This document shows positions 1 through 8,784 of a stretch of DNA of 64,000 bases, one piece after another. Below the pieces are notes generated by a model that was given only the letters and a program-made list of their open reading frames with translations, was not told the origin of the DNA and did not search any database. Positions within the stretch are counted from its first letter, which is position 1. The number at the start of each line of letters is the position of its first letter. Origin of the DNA: an uncultured Ilyobacter sp. Its GTDB lineage: Bacteria; Fusobacteriota; Fusobacteriia; Fusobacteriales; Fusobacteriaceae. A program made the position numbers and the translations under genes. Where the stretch lies: contig NZ_OY760438.1 in assembly GCF_963663625.1 (NCBI RefSeq), forward strand, positions 620,001-684,000. The letters run 5' to 3'.

Positions 1-242
1 ATAAGCTTTACGGAGTAAAAAAAATATTAGAAATAGAAAAAATAGATCTTGAAGAATTGGTAGCTTTCGGAGATGACCTCAATGACTTGGAGATACTGAG
101 TTGGGCAGGATATAGCGTAGCTATGGGAAATGCTGTGGAAGAGATAAAAAATGTATCAAAATATATTGCAGACACAAATGAAAGAGATGGAGTAGCAAAA
201 TTTATAGAGGAATATGTACTCAAAAAGATAGAAGCGGCCTAA
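1..242 (+). CDS. HAD-superfamily (Cof-type) hydrolase, C-terminal fragment
   Basis: Only the last ~80 residues lie in the window; the frame is open to the left edge, so the start is outside. The segment AFGDDLNDLEIL is the conserved Mg2+-binding motif IV of Cof/YidA-type HAD phosphatases (family consensus GDxxND), followed by the usual GxAVAMGNA stretch (here YSVAMGNAVEEIK) and a short C-terminal helix. Family members dephosphorylate small phosphorylated sugars or cofactors in the cytoplasm; the substrate cannot be told from this piece. The fold family is clear, the specific function is not. Confidence 0.85.
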   Translation, partial: KLYGVKKILEIEKIDLEELVAFGDDLNDLEILSWAGYSVAMGNAVEEIKNVSKYIADTNERDGVAKFIEEYVLKKIEAA

Positions 243-272
243 GTCTTCTATCTCTGAATTTTGTGGGTAAAA

Positions 273-662
273 TTATTTTGCCCAACCATGGTAATACCAT
301 CTGCCTTTTGTTTTTATGAACTGGCTTCTCTCATGGTGAACTTGATTTTTTTCTTCAACAGTATAATATACTTTAAATTCTACAATACCTTTTTTGTCCC
401 TAACCTTTCCTGACTTTATATTAACTATCTCAAGTCCTTGCCATTTAGATGATTCTGACCAGGCGAGCACTGTATCTCTACTAATGTCTGATACAGTTTC
501 CGGGTCGTGGGTTTCTAGGATATAATCGATATCGCCAATGGTGTAAGCCGTATATCTAGATCTCATTAGGAGCTCAGCCGTAGGCGGCAGGAGAGTTCCT
601 TTTATATATTTTTTGCAGCATTCTTCATATTTTTTACCGCTTTTACAGGGACACACTGTCAT
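273..662 (-). CDS. YchJ-family SEC-C motif protein
   Basis: A 129-residue protein beginning with the cysteine-rich motif CPCKSGKKYEECC (residues 4-16), a SEC-C zinc-binding motif, followed by the UPF0225/YchJ domain (PPTAELLMRSRYTAYTIGDIDYILETHDP and a C-terminal W-YY-G segment). The length matches short YchJ homologues. The SEC-C motif binds zinc and is often found on proteins that contact the translocation or translation machinery, but the biochemical role of YchJ itself is not settled. It is convergent with the HAD gene on its left and stands alone. Confidence 0.8.
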   Translation of the reverse strand: MTVCPCKSGKKYEECCKKYIKGTLLPPTAELLMRSRYTAYTIGDIDYILETHDPETVSDISRDTVLAWSESSKWQGLEIVNIKSGKVRDKKGIVEFKVYYTVEEKNQVHHERSQFIKTKGRWYYHGWAK

Positions 663-807
663 ATTTAGAATCCTTTCTTTGATTTCTTTTATTTTATTAT
701 ATCACGGAAATTAATTCAATATTATAAAACTTTTCTTAATTACCTTTATTTCAATCTTTGCAGGTGTTATAATTAAGTATATATCACTTTGAAATGAGGT
801 TATATTT

Positions 808-1443
808 ATGAAGATTGTAAATAAATTTTCAAGAGAAGAGGAGATCGTAAATGCAATATCTCATGGTCTAGGGATACCTCTTTCCATAACAGCTTTAGTA
901 TTTCTATCTTTGAAGGGAGTGAGTGCTGACACTGGCCTCAGTGCAGCTGGATTTATAATCTTTGGTATTTCACTCTTTATTATGTACACAATGTCTACCT
1001 TGTACCACTCTTTGAAGCCAGGTAAGGCAAAAAGAGTTTTTGAGCGTCTCGATCACTGTTCTATATATATTTTGATAGCTGGAACTTATACTCCATTTTG
1101 TTTTACTCTCTTAAAGGGGAAGGAGGGGTGGATTCTTTTTGGAATTCAGTGGGGACTGGCTCTTGTAGGGATTGTATTCAAATCCATTTGGATAGACCGA
1201 TGGGTAGCTATGGCTACTGTTGTGTATGCTGTTATGGGGTGGTCTATAATATTTGTAATTAAGGTACTTCTTGCCTCTATAGCTCACGCAGGCTTTATAC
1301 TTCTCCTTACAGGGGGAATTCTCTATACCTTAGGCATAATATTTTTTGCTCTCCCATTATTTAAATATCACCATGGTGTATGGCATTTCTTTGTACTAGG
1401 AGGGAGTATAACACATTTTTTCTGTATATATTTTTATCTGTGA
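808..1443 (+). CDS. Hemolysin III / PAQR-family membrane protein
   Basis: 211 residues with seven predicted membrane helices. The family landmarks are present: an early HGLG (NAISHGLGIPLS) in helix 1, YHSLKP followed by RLDHCSIYILIAGTYTPF, and the C-terminal GVWHFFVLGGSITHFF. The His/Asp residues of these motifs form the intramembrane metal site of the PAQR/HlyIII superfamily (YqfA/TIGR01065 type). The bacterial proteins are named for a haemolytic activity, but the physiological role is unclear and may be lipid hydrolysis or membrane homeostasis. A TATAAT at 768-773 is a plausible -10 element; the gene appears monocistronic. Confidence 0.85.
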   Translation: MKIVNKFSREEEIVNAISHGLGIPLSITALVFLSLKGVSADTGLSAAGFIIFGISLFIMYTMSTLYHSLKPGKAKRVFERLDHCSIYILIAGTYTPFCFTLLKGKEGWILFGIQWGLALVGIVFKSIWIDRWVAMATVVYAVMGWSIIFVIKVLLASIAHAGFILLLTGGILYTLGIIFFALPLFKYHHGVWHFFVLGGSITHFFCIYFYL

Positions 1444-1494
1444 TGAGGTTATTATTCCGTGATTTATTTTCAAGTGTATTTAATAAAATAAAAA

Positions 1495-1513
1495 AGAGCC
1501 GTTTTACGGCTCT
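1495..1513 (-). terminator. Intrinsic terminator of the raiA-type gene
   Basis: A perfect 7-bp stem AGAGCCG / CGGCTCT with a 5-nt loop. On the minus strand it is followed by CTTTTTTATTTTA, so it acts for the leftward hibernation-factor gene; its stem overlaps that gene's stop codon (1512-1514). There is no T-run on the plus-strand side, so it is probably not a strong terminator for the hemolysin-III gene. Confidence 0.8.
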
Positions 1514-1820
1514 ATGTTAAAGGTACTCTTTTAGAATCTATTATTTTGTGCTTTTCATTTACCAGGATATCTTTCAGTTTACTTTTAGACTCGCTGATAG
1601 CATTATAAAGGTCTTTGTCTTTAGTTTTGACTATGTAGCTGTGGTTTTTTACCTTCGCAATAGCTTCAGCTTCAAACTCATTATGCATATGCCCAGAAAG
1701 AACCACTTCGACCTCATCTATGTGGTCAAAATATTTTTCCAGTTTCTGAACCTTTTCCTCAGTAAAATTTTTGATAGCATCTGTTACTTCCAGGTGTCTT
1801 CCTCTTATGTTAATCTTCAT
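1512..1820 (-). CDS. raiA: Short-form ribosome hibernation promoting factor (HPF/RaiA family)
   Basis: 102 residues covering the single HPF/S30AE domain: MKINIRGRHLEVTDAIKNF, then the YFDHIDEVEVVLSG strand, and a basic helix with YNAISESKSKLKDIL. Members bind the decoding/anticodon channel of the 30S subunit and inactivate ribosomes in stationary phase or stress. Long-form proteins have an extra C-terminal dimerisation domain of about 60-80 residues; this one lacks it, so it is a short HPF or YfiA-type protein. HPF and YfiA cannot be separated confidently from sequence alone. A ribosome site (AAGGGAAG) lies just upstream of the ATG. Confidence 0.85.
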   Translation of the reverse strand: MKINIRGRHLEVTDAIKNFTEEKVQKLEKYFDHIDEVEVVLSGHMHNEFEAEAIAKVKNHSYIVKTKDKDLYNAISESKSKLKDILVNEKHKIIDSKRVPLT

Positions 1821-1939
1821 AAAATCACTTCCCTTCTGTAGTAAAAAATTTCTTGTATTAATATTTTACCCCCTAAAATCTAAAAAAGCAATAACTATGA
1901 GGGGAAATAGACCCACAAGGAGACATTGCAGAGAAGGTG

Positions 1940-4288
1940 TTAATTTGATTTTCCTCTGATGCTTCCTACCAATTGCAGTTTTTTCGTGATTGGTATAGCT
2001 ATCTTGAATGTTGTCCATTCCTTATACTCACTTTCTACCTCTATTTCGCCTTCCATCATGTCTACTATCTCTTTTACGATTGTAAGCCCCAGTCCAAAAC
2101 CTTTTTTCTCTATATTTTCATTTAGGTCCAGCTGATGGTATCTCTCAAAGATAGAATTTATTTTGTCTTCGGGAATCCCCATACCTGTATCTGTTATGGT
2201 TATAAAGAGCTTATCATCATAACTGTCAAACTTTACTTCTACTTTCCCAGATTTGGTAAACTTAAAGGAGTTATTTACAAGATTTAGAATAACCTCTGTC
2301 AGTCTGACTTCATCACCCATAAAATATTTCGGCACATTTTCTGTTACATTCATGATAAAAAAAACACTTCTTCCTTTATTCAGCCCATTGCATATTCTTT
2401 CTATGTTGTTTATCATGTTTCTAAGGTTGATCCTTATATATTTGAGTTCTACCTTCCCAGCCTCTAGTTTGGAAAGGTCAAGGATGTTGTCTATGAAAGT
2501 AACAAGGGTGTCTCCTGCCACTTGGATATTTTCCAGTAGCTGTCGTTTTTTCTGATCATTTTCTCTTTTCAGCAGGAGTTTTGTGAATCCCATGACTGCA
2601 GTCAATGGAGTTTTCAGCTCATGGCTGACATTTGCCAAAAAGGCAGTTTTTATATTTAAGGCATTTTCCAGTTCTCTTTTTGTTTCCAAAAGTTTTATTT
2701 CCGCCTTTTTTCTTTTCCCAATTTCATTTCTTAAAATCATAAGATAGGGCACTAGAACCAGTAAAACAATTCCAAAGATTATCATCCATTGTCTGTAAGG
2801 TGTTTCCTTAGGGTCTTCCTGAGATCTGAATCCCCATTTTGAAAATATTTCCTCAGTGTCTGTAAACTTTAAAATTTTATCCATGATATTTCTTAAAATT
2901 ATATCCTCTTTAAATGTAGCAAATGAAAGAGAAAAATCTTTGTCTAATATTCCGTAGAGTTTTAGGTTGCTCATCCCTTTTTTGTTTCTAGAGTTACTCA
3001 TTAAATTGTAATCATAGAGAAAATAATCTATTTTTCTAGATTTTAGCATTTTATATAATTCATCAAGATTTTCTGCAGATTCTATTTTAAAATCTGTATC
3101 TACGCCCAGTGTTGGAAGAAATGATTTTTGGTGTATAACACCTATTTTTTTCTCTGATAATTCATCCAAGTCCCTGAAGAAATTATCTCCAGCTTGTTCT
3201 AAGCCAAAAATACCAAGAGTATAATAATAATATGGGCTAGTCAAAACAAGTTTTTCGTGCATTAATTCTCTTGAAGCTACCACAAAAAGATCAATATTCA
3301 ACTCTTTTCCGTACTCTTCCAAAGATTTGTGTTTATCTATAAACTGTGGAACAATAGATATGTTTATACCGGCACCATATTTAAACATATTTATATATTC
3401 TAGTACCGCACCGTTCAATTTTTTAGAAGAATCAAAATACATAATGGGAGCGAAGCCTTTAAAAAAGCCTCCAATCTTGATACTGCTCTTTTCCATGAGG
3501 TATCTTTTTTCCTCTGGAGATATTGCAATAAGGTTCCATAGAAGTTTAGAGGAACTCTTTTCACTGTCTTCTTTTTTTTCCAGATGATTATAGGTCTTTA
3601 TAAAAGCATTGGTTATTCTCTTTAAATTTCCGTTCCCAGATTTCACGCTAAATTTTTTTTCCAGATATGAATTTTTGTCTAGACTGACTCTTTCGAATAT
3701 TTTTTGCTCAGGGAGTCTCATATACATGTCATCCCTTAAGGAAAAAAATAGATCGATTTTTTTCTCTCTGAGAAGAAAAAATCCGTCCTCTATATTTTCT
3801 ACTGAAACAAACTCTATATGGTTTGCAATCTTTTGAAGTCTGCTCACCGGGGAGCAGTCATTTTGGAGCACTCCGATCCTTTTATTTTTTAAAAGTTCCC
3901 CTTCTTCCTCCTTACCATCCTTTAACTTGTAGAAAGTGTATTGTAGGGCACTTATAGACGGAGTCTCTGAATATATGTTTGTGGGCTGTGGCTGATCAAT
4001 TATTATATCTATATCCTTCGTATTTTTTATTTTATCAAGATTTCCTCTGATTACAACTGTTTTCATACCTGTTTTTCTGCTAAAAGTTTTTATTATCTCC
4101 TCATTGTATACATCACTATAGCTTTTCCCGCTTGAACTTCTCTGGATATATGCAAATTTTACAGTTTCTTTTTTTTGCATATATGCTATATCTTCCGGGT
4201 TTAGGGAATCCTCTAAAAGGGAGAAAGTTTTTAAAAAAACTCCAATGAATAAAAATATAATTATTATGCTGAAGTCTATTTTTTTCAA
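1940..4288 (-). CDS. Orphan sensor histidine kinase with two periplasmic SBP_bac_3 domains
   Basis: 782 residues. An N-terminal hydrophobic segment (7-24) is followed by two type-3 solute-binding domains (about 35-235 and 265-485), a membrane helix (501-519), a coiled-coil linker, a HisKA domain with phosphoacceptor His556 in FLANVSHELKT, and a HATPase_c domain with N box (NLVNNSFKF), G1 (DTGMGIPE), F (IFERYHQL) and G2 (GFGLGLTIV) boxes. This is the EvgS/BvgS sensor plan without receiver or Hpt domains. The binding domains probably sense a small amino-acid-like solute in the periplasm (inference). The start is TTG, supported by GGGAGG six bases upstream. No response regulator is encoded nearby, so the partner is elsewhere. 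Confidence 0.88.
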   Translation of the reverse strand: MKKIDFSIIIIFLFIGVFLKTFSLLEDSLNPEDIAYMQKKETVKFAYIQRSSSGKSYSDVYNEEIIKTFSRKTGMKTVVIRGNLDKIKNTKDIDIIIDQPQPTNIYSETPSISALQYTFYKLKDGKEEEGELLKNKRIGVLQNDCSPVSRLQKIANHIEFVSVENIEDGFFLLREKKIDLFFSLRDDMYMRLPEQKIFERVSLDKNSYLEKKFSVKSGNGNLKRITNAFIKTYNHLEKKEDSEKSSSKLLWNLIAISPEEKRYLMEKSSIKIGGFFKGFAPIMYFDSSKKLNGAVLEYINMFKYGAGINISIVPQFIDKHKSLEEYGKELNIDLFVVASRELMHEKLVLTSPYYYYTLGIFGLEQAGDNFFRDLDELSEKKIGVIHQKSFLPTLGVDTDFKIESAENLDELYKMLKSRKIDYFLYDYNLMSNSRNKKGMSNLKLYGILDKDFSLSFATFKEDIILRNIMDKILKFTDTEEIFSKWGFRSQEDPKETPYRQWMIIFGIVLLVLVPYLMILRNEIGKRKKAEIKLLETKRELENALNIKTAFLANVSHELKTPLTAVMGFTKLLLKRENDQKKRQLLENIQVAGDTLVTFIDNILDLSKLEAGKVELKYIRINLRNMINNIERICNGLNKGRSVFFIMNVTENVPKYFMGDEVRLTEVILNLVNNSFKFTKSGKVEVKFDSYDDKLFITITDTGMGIPEDKINSIFERYHQLDLNENIEKKGFGLGLTIVKEIVDMMEGEIEVESEYKEWTTFKIAIPITKKLQLVGSIRGKSN

Positions 4289-4528
4289 ATTGTTCCTCCC
4301 AATTTTAATGTGATATTGTTTGTATGATATTATTACATTTTCTTCTGTTTTACAACTATTAGGGATAAAATAAAATTTTATTGGATGACTTTATGTTAAA
4401 TTTCATTTTTATGTACCATCTTTTAATAATCTGATAATTTTGATATAATATATAGTGAATTTTATAAAAAATAAAAATTACAAGAATAATTGAACTTGTA
4501 TTGATTGTCAATTATATAGGAGGATGCT

Positions 4529-5266
4529 TTGTTAAAACATGAAAAAGAAGTAATAATTGATTTTCTAAATAAACCTGGAATGAAGATAATTCAAAGAGCA
4601 GACTATTTTAATTTTTCATTGGACTCGGTGCTGGTTTCTGAATTTCTGACAATAAACCGTGGAGTTAATAAAATACTTGATCTGGGAACTGGGAACGGAT
4701 CCATACCAATGCTGATCTCTAGTCGGTCAAAGGCTCATATAATAGGAGTCGAGATACAGGAGGTATCTGCAGACCTTGCCAAAAGAAACATTGAATTGAA
4801 TAAGCTTGAAAATCAGGTGGATATTGTACAGGATGACTTGAAAAACTGGAAAGAGCATTTCAGAGTAGGGAGTCAGGATGCGGTGATAAGTAATCCTCCT
4901 TTTTTTAAGTTCAATGGGAATAAAGAACTTTTAAATAATCTAGATCAGCTTACCTATGCTAGGCATGAGATAACAGCCAATTTAGAAGACATTATCTCTA
5001 CTGCATCTGGGCTCTTAAAAGACAGAGGATATTTTGCCCTGGTTCACAGACCAGATAGGATGATTGAAATACTAGATCTTATGAGAAAGTATGAGATCTC
5101 ACCCAAAAGACTCCAGTTTTGTCACTCGAAGCTTGGAAAACCTGCAAAAACAATCTTGCTCGAGGGGATCAAATACGGAAAAGAGGGAATATCTATTCTT
5201 CCGCCTCTATACACCCATACAGAAGATGGTTCTTATTCTCCTGAGGTTTTGGAGATGTTTAAATAA
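4529..5266 (+). CDS. trmN6: tRNA1(Val) (adenine(37)-N6)-methyltransferase
   Basis: 245-residue class I SAM-dependent methyltransferase. Motif I is ILDLGTGNGSIPMLIS and the N6-adenine signature is SNPPFFK (the NPPF/Y motif). Overall arrangement matches the TrmN6/YfiC family, which methylates N6 of A37 in tRNA-Val. The start is TTG at 4529: GGAGG ends five bases upstream, while the nearby ATG at 4524 runs into a stop after three codons. It is monocistronic, with an AT-rich upstream region. Confidence 0.85.
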   Translation: MLKHEKEVIIDFLNKPGMKIIQRADYFNFSLDSVLVSEFLTINRGVNKILDLGTGNGSIPMLISSRSKAHIIGVEIQEVSADLAKRNIELNKLENQVDIVQDDLKNWKEHFRVGSQDAVISNPPFFKFNGNKELLNNLDQLTYARHEITANLEDIISTASGLLKDRGYFALVHRPDRMIEILDLMRKYEISPKRLQFCHSKLGKPAKTILLEGIKYGKEGISILPPLYTHTEDGSYSPEVLEMFK

Positions 5267-5335
5267 ATTTTATTTAAAAAAATTGGTTGGTTTAAATTCA
5301 GCAAGTGTTCTAAATATTTTAAGAAGAGTTTAAGG

Positions 5336-6073
5336 CTATCTATTACCTACTAGCTTATTTTCAAAAGATAGAGATGTGTCGTAATCTGAAAATATTTTTT
5401 TCTCTCCGACTATGTCAAAAATCCCAGATTTTTTAATGGGTTTATAACCACATTTTTAAATCCCGAGAGGATTAAAGTGATTTTCTTATGGTGGTATTTT
5501 CTTACAACATGTTTTAGGGTACTAAAACATGTAGCATCTATAACGCTGACATCGTTCATTTTTAGAATAAGAACCTCAGGTGTGTAGTTTATATCAAAAA
5601 GACTCTCGATAGATTTATCTGTAGCTCGGAAAAAGGCTCCCCCTGTGACATCTGCCATTCTTTTAATAAAGAGAAAGGCAGAAAGAACCATTCCTATCTC
5701 TATTGCCACAGTTAAGTCGATAAATACAGTCAGAAGAAAGGTTGGGAGGAGGACTGACACATCACTTTTTGGACTTTTAAATAGCTTGATAAAATAAGTG
5801 AGCTCACTCATATTATATGATACAACGATCAAAATGGCTGCAAGAGTAGCCATGGGTATTGCGACAGAAAGTTTACCAAAAAACAGTATGATTAGCATTA
5901 GGGTTATTGCTTGGATTATTCCAGATATTGGAGTTCTTCCCCAGTTTTTGATATTTGTAGCATTTCTAGCTATTGCTTCAGTTGCGGGTATTCCACCGAA
6001 TACTGGGGACATTACATTTGCTATTTCTTGACCAATAAGTTCCGTACTCCCTAAAAATCTAGGAAAGGACCAC
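5336..6073 (-). pseudogene. SulP-family anion transporter, truncated and frameshifted remnant
   Basis: The translation resembles only the C-terminal ~40% of a SulP transporter: STELIGQEIANVMSPVFGGIPATEAIAR (a signature block in the middle of the protein), a few membrane helices, and a cytoplasmic STAS domain. Full-length family members have about 500-600 residues. Going upstream, an in-frame TAG occurs around 6074-6076, before any of the N-terminal helices, and no convincing start codon with a ribosome site is present. At the other end the frame stops at 5410, but adding one base in the T5 run (plus-strand A-run 5417-5421) restores FDIVGEKKIFSDYD, the normal STAS tail, up to a stop at 5336. 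Both defects suggest a dead gene. Confidence 0.82.
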
Positions 6074-6150
6074 CACTAAAAATTACACTCTTGTGGAAAA
6101 TTTTCTGAAATTAAAATATTATTAATTTTTGTCAATATTATTCTAAAGAT

Positions 6151-6190
6151 AAAAAACAGACCAGATCTTTTAAGATCTGGTCTGTTTTTT
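6151..6190. terminator. Bidirectional intrinsic terminator
   Basis: A near-perfect long hairpin with arms AAAACAGACCAGATCTT / AAGATCTGGTCTGTTTT, flanked by A-run and T-run. It sits between the SulP remnant and the cobalamin leader; it can stop transcription in either direction and isolates the B12 operon promoter from upstream read-through. The AT-rich stretch 6191-6458 that follows shows no gene. Confidence 0.8.
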
Positions 6191-6458
6191 AAATGAGGGA
6201 GAAAATTATGAAGAGGAGAATTGCCAAATACAAGTTCTCGCTTTAACACTTCATAACATTTAGTCGTTTGAAAACTATAAAAAGTTTAAAAAAAAATCAA
6301 TTTAATATAAAAATAACATTAAGTCCTATAATTTTAAAATATTATTTATATTTTAAAAACAAAAAAATAAATAATAAATATAATACTAAGACAGAAAGAA
6401 CTTGAGTATTTATATAGTGAATTTTTTATGTTAAATATCTGCAAATATTAAATAGTTG

Positions 6459-6487
6459 TTGAAAAATAATACAAAAAGAATTATAAT
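6459..6487 (+). promoter_or_regulatory. Sigma70-type promoter of the cobalamin operon
   Basis: TTGAAA (6459-6464) and a consensus TATAAT (6482-6487) are separated by exactly 17 bases. Transcription would begin near 6494, just ahead of the riboswitch. Recognised by eye only. Confidence 0.75.
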
Positions 6488-6513
6488 GGACAAGAAATAT
6501 AATATATAGAAAC

Positions 6514-6790
6514 GATTAGGGTTTCGGAAGAATTCCGAATTAAAAGGGAAGAGGAGTGAAAATCTCTCGCGGTCCCGCCACTGTAAAGCTGACTGAGGTA
6601 TGTTTGCCACTGGAAATTATTTTCTGGGAAGGGTGTACCTGATAGGAAGAAGCTAAGCCAGGAGACCTGCCTTGATCTTAGAAATGTACTAACCTGCGAG
6701 GACAGGAAGGCATAGCTTGATTATCGGCAGTGGTATATTCTGACCAAATCGAGATATTCCTAACCTTCCTAGCACTGGGAAGGTTTTTTT
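6514..6790 (+). promoter_or_regulatory. Cobalamin riboswitch with intrinsic terminator
   Basis: The aptamer carries the hallmark elements: a GTGAAAATC...CGCGGTCCCGCCACTGTAA block (6556-6585) and the B12 box AGCCAGGAGACCTGCC (6656-6671). L5 contains GCCACTG (6606-6612), complementary to CAGTGG (6728-6733), which lies in the loop of a hairpin CTTGATT/AATCGAG (about 6716-6753): the expected L5-L13 kissing interaction. The expression platform is a terminator AACCTTCC (6762-6769) / GGAAGGTT (6778-6785) plus a T-run, ending 15 bases before the first gene. An AGGAAGG at 6704-6710 can pair with CCTTCCT at 6764-6770 as an antiterminator. Inferred action: B12 binding stops transcription. Confidence 0.93.
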
Positions 6791-6805
6791 ATTGGAGGTT
6801 ATTTT

Positions 6806-8137
6806 ATGAAGAGATTACTGATAGCAGGGACAAACTCAGGGGTTGGAAAGACAACTATAAGCACAGCCATTATGGCTGCCTTGGATAAAGTAACCCCTTT
6901 TAAGGTGGGACCAGATTATATTGATCCTAGATTTCATGAATTTGTGACAGAAAATCCTTCCTACAACCTGGATATATTTATATGCGGTGAAGAGGCTGTA
7001 AAGAAGATATTTATAGATGGAAGTAGAAGAGGGAATATATCAATAATAGAGGGTGTCATGGGATTGTATGATGGAAAAAACCATGATCTAGACAACGGAA
7101 GCAGTGCCCATATGGCAAGACTACTAAAAACACCTGTGATACTGGTAGTAGATGCCGAGGGTGCGTCTACAAGTGTAGCTGCCAAGGTACTAGGTTACAA
7201 ACTTCTGGATCCGAGAGTAAAAATAGGTGGGGTCATCTTAAACAACGTATCTAGTGAAAGGCTTTACGAGCTTCTGAAAGAGGGTATTGAAAGACACACG
7301 GGAATTAAATGTTACGGTTATTTTCCTCCGAATCCAGAGGTGGAATTAGGAAGCCGTCACCTCGGGCTGAGACAGGCAGAAGAGATAGATGATCTTAAGA
7401 AAAAACTTTCAGTTTTAAAAGAGATGGCAGAAAAGTATCTCGACTTGGAGGGAATATTAGAAGTAGCCGAGACAGAGGAAGTTTTAGAAAGCAGCTACGA
7501 TTTTGAAGGAATCAGAGACAGTTTCAAGGGACTTAAGGTGGCAATAGCTAGAGATACTGCATTTTCTTTTTACTATAGGTCAAATATAGAGCTAATGGAG
7601 TACGCAGGAATGGAAATAACAGACTTTAGTCCTCTTAACAATGAAGTGGTTCCAGAAGACACTGATTTTGTCTATCTAGGAGGAGGATATCCTGAAAACT
7701 TTGGTGGAATTCTTGAAAAGAATATGAGAACAAAAGAATCCATAAAAGGTGCCTATGAGAAAAACATTCCTATTTATGCAGAGTGTGGTGGGTTTATGTA
7801 CTTGACCAATGGGATAAGAGATAAAGAGGGAGTCTATCATGAAATGTGCGGATTAATAGACGTCGACATAGAGATGAAAAATCGTCTTAATATAAGAAGG
7901 TTTGGATATATAAGTTTTGAGACTGCTGATGGTCTCAGAGGACGAGCCCATGAATTCCACTATTCGGATATATCAAGGGTGGGAGATGAAAAATGTTACT
8001 TTGACATCTCCAAGGAAAACGGAAGAAAGTGGCAGTGTGGATACACAAAAGAAAACCTCCTGGCAGGTTATCCTCATATTCATTTTTGGGGAAATATAGA
8101 ATTTTTTAAAAGACTTTTTGAGAGAGGGAGAAAATAA
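6806..8137 (+). CDS. cbiA: Cobyrinate a,c-diamide synthase
   Basis: 443 residues: an N-terminal ATP-binding dethiobiotin-synthetase-like domain with P-loop GTNSGVGKTT (8-17), then a class I glutamine amidotransferase domain with nucleophile Cys in YAECGGFMYL and a late catalytic His (GYPHIHF). It uses glutamine and ATP to amidate the a and c side chains of (cobalt-)cobyrinate. It is the first gene of the B12 operon; GGAGG is seven bases before the ATG. The stop overlaps the start of cbiC (TAATGA). Confidence 0.95.
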   Translation: MKRLLIAGTNSGVGKTTISTAIMAALDKVTPFKVGPDYIDPRFHEFVTENPSYNLDIFICGEEAVKKIFIDGSRRGNISIIEGVMGLYDGKNHDLDNGSSAHMARLLKTPVILVVDAEGASTSVAAKVLGYKLLDPRVKIGGVILNNVSSERLYELLKEGIERHTGIKCYGYFPPNPEVELGSRHLGLRQAEEIDDLKKKLSVLKEMAEKYLDLEGILEVAETEEVLESSYDFEGIRDSFKGLKVAIARDTAFSFYYRSNIELMEYAGMEITDFSPLNNEVVPEDTDFVYLGGGYPENFGGILEKNMRTKESIKGAYEKNIPIYAECGGFMYLTNGIRDKEGVYHEMCGLIDVDIEMKNRLNIRRFGYISFETADGLRGRAHEFHYSDISRVGDEKCYFDISKENGRKWQCGYTKENLLAGYPHIHFWGNIEFFKRLFERGRK

Positions 8138-8784
8138 TGAAATACATAAAAGTACCTATGGATATTGAAAAGAGAAGTTTTGAGATAATCACAGAGGAAC
8201 TAGGGGATAAAAACAAACTTTTCACCGAAAATCAGGCTCCTGTGGTAAAAAGACTGGTACACACTACAGCTGATTTTGAATATGCTGATATAACTGAGTT
8301 TTCAGAGGGTGTAATAGAAAAAGCCATGGAAGCCCTGAAAAGTGGATCAAAAATATACTGTGATACGAGTATGATTGTAAATGGGCTGTCTAAAAAAAAT
8401 CTTGAGAGATTCGGATGTGTTCCCTATTCTCTTGTTTCAGATCCTGAAGTAGCAAAAGTGGCAAAAGAAAGAGGAGTCACTAGATCTATGGTGGGGATGG
8501 AAAAAGCCGCAAAAGACCCAGGGACTAAAATTTATCTGATAGGAAATGCTCCTACGGCACTTTTCACACTGAAAGAGCTTGTAGAAAAAGGTGAGGTAGA
8601 AAAACCTGCCTTGGTTATAGGGGTTCCTGTAGGTTTTGTAGGAGCTGCTGAGTCAAAGGAAGCGCTTAAAGAGATGAAGGAAGTACCATATATAATTACA
8701 AGAGGAAGAAAGGGTGGAAGTACCGTGGCAGTAGCAGCTCTTCATGGGATACTTTACCAAATGTATGACAGAAAGGATTTCTAA
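8137..8784 (+). CDS. cbiC: Cobalt-precorrin-8 methylmutase
   Basis: 215 residues of the CbiC/CobH family, which moves the C11 methyl group to C12 to give cobyrinate. The catalytic His is His42 in KRLVHTTADF, followed by the conserved YCDTSMIVNG block and a C-terminal RGRKGGSTVAVAALHGI. Length is normal. It is translationally coupled: its ATG overlaps the stop of cbiA, and its own stop overlaps the start of cbiD. Confidence 0.94.
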   Translation: MKYIKVPMDIEKRSFEIITEELGDKNKLFTENQAPVVKRLVHTTADFEYADITEFSEGVIEKAMEALKSGSKIYCDTSMIVNGLSKKNLERFGCVPYSLVSDPEVAKVAKERGVTRSMVGMEKAAKDPGTKIYLIGNAPTALFTLKELVEKGEVEKPALVIGVPVGFVGAAESKEALKEMKEVPYIITRGRKGGSTVAVAALHGILYQMYDRKDF

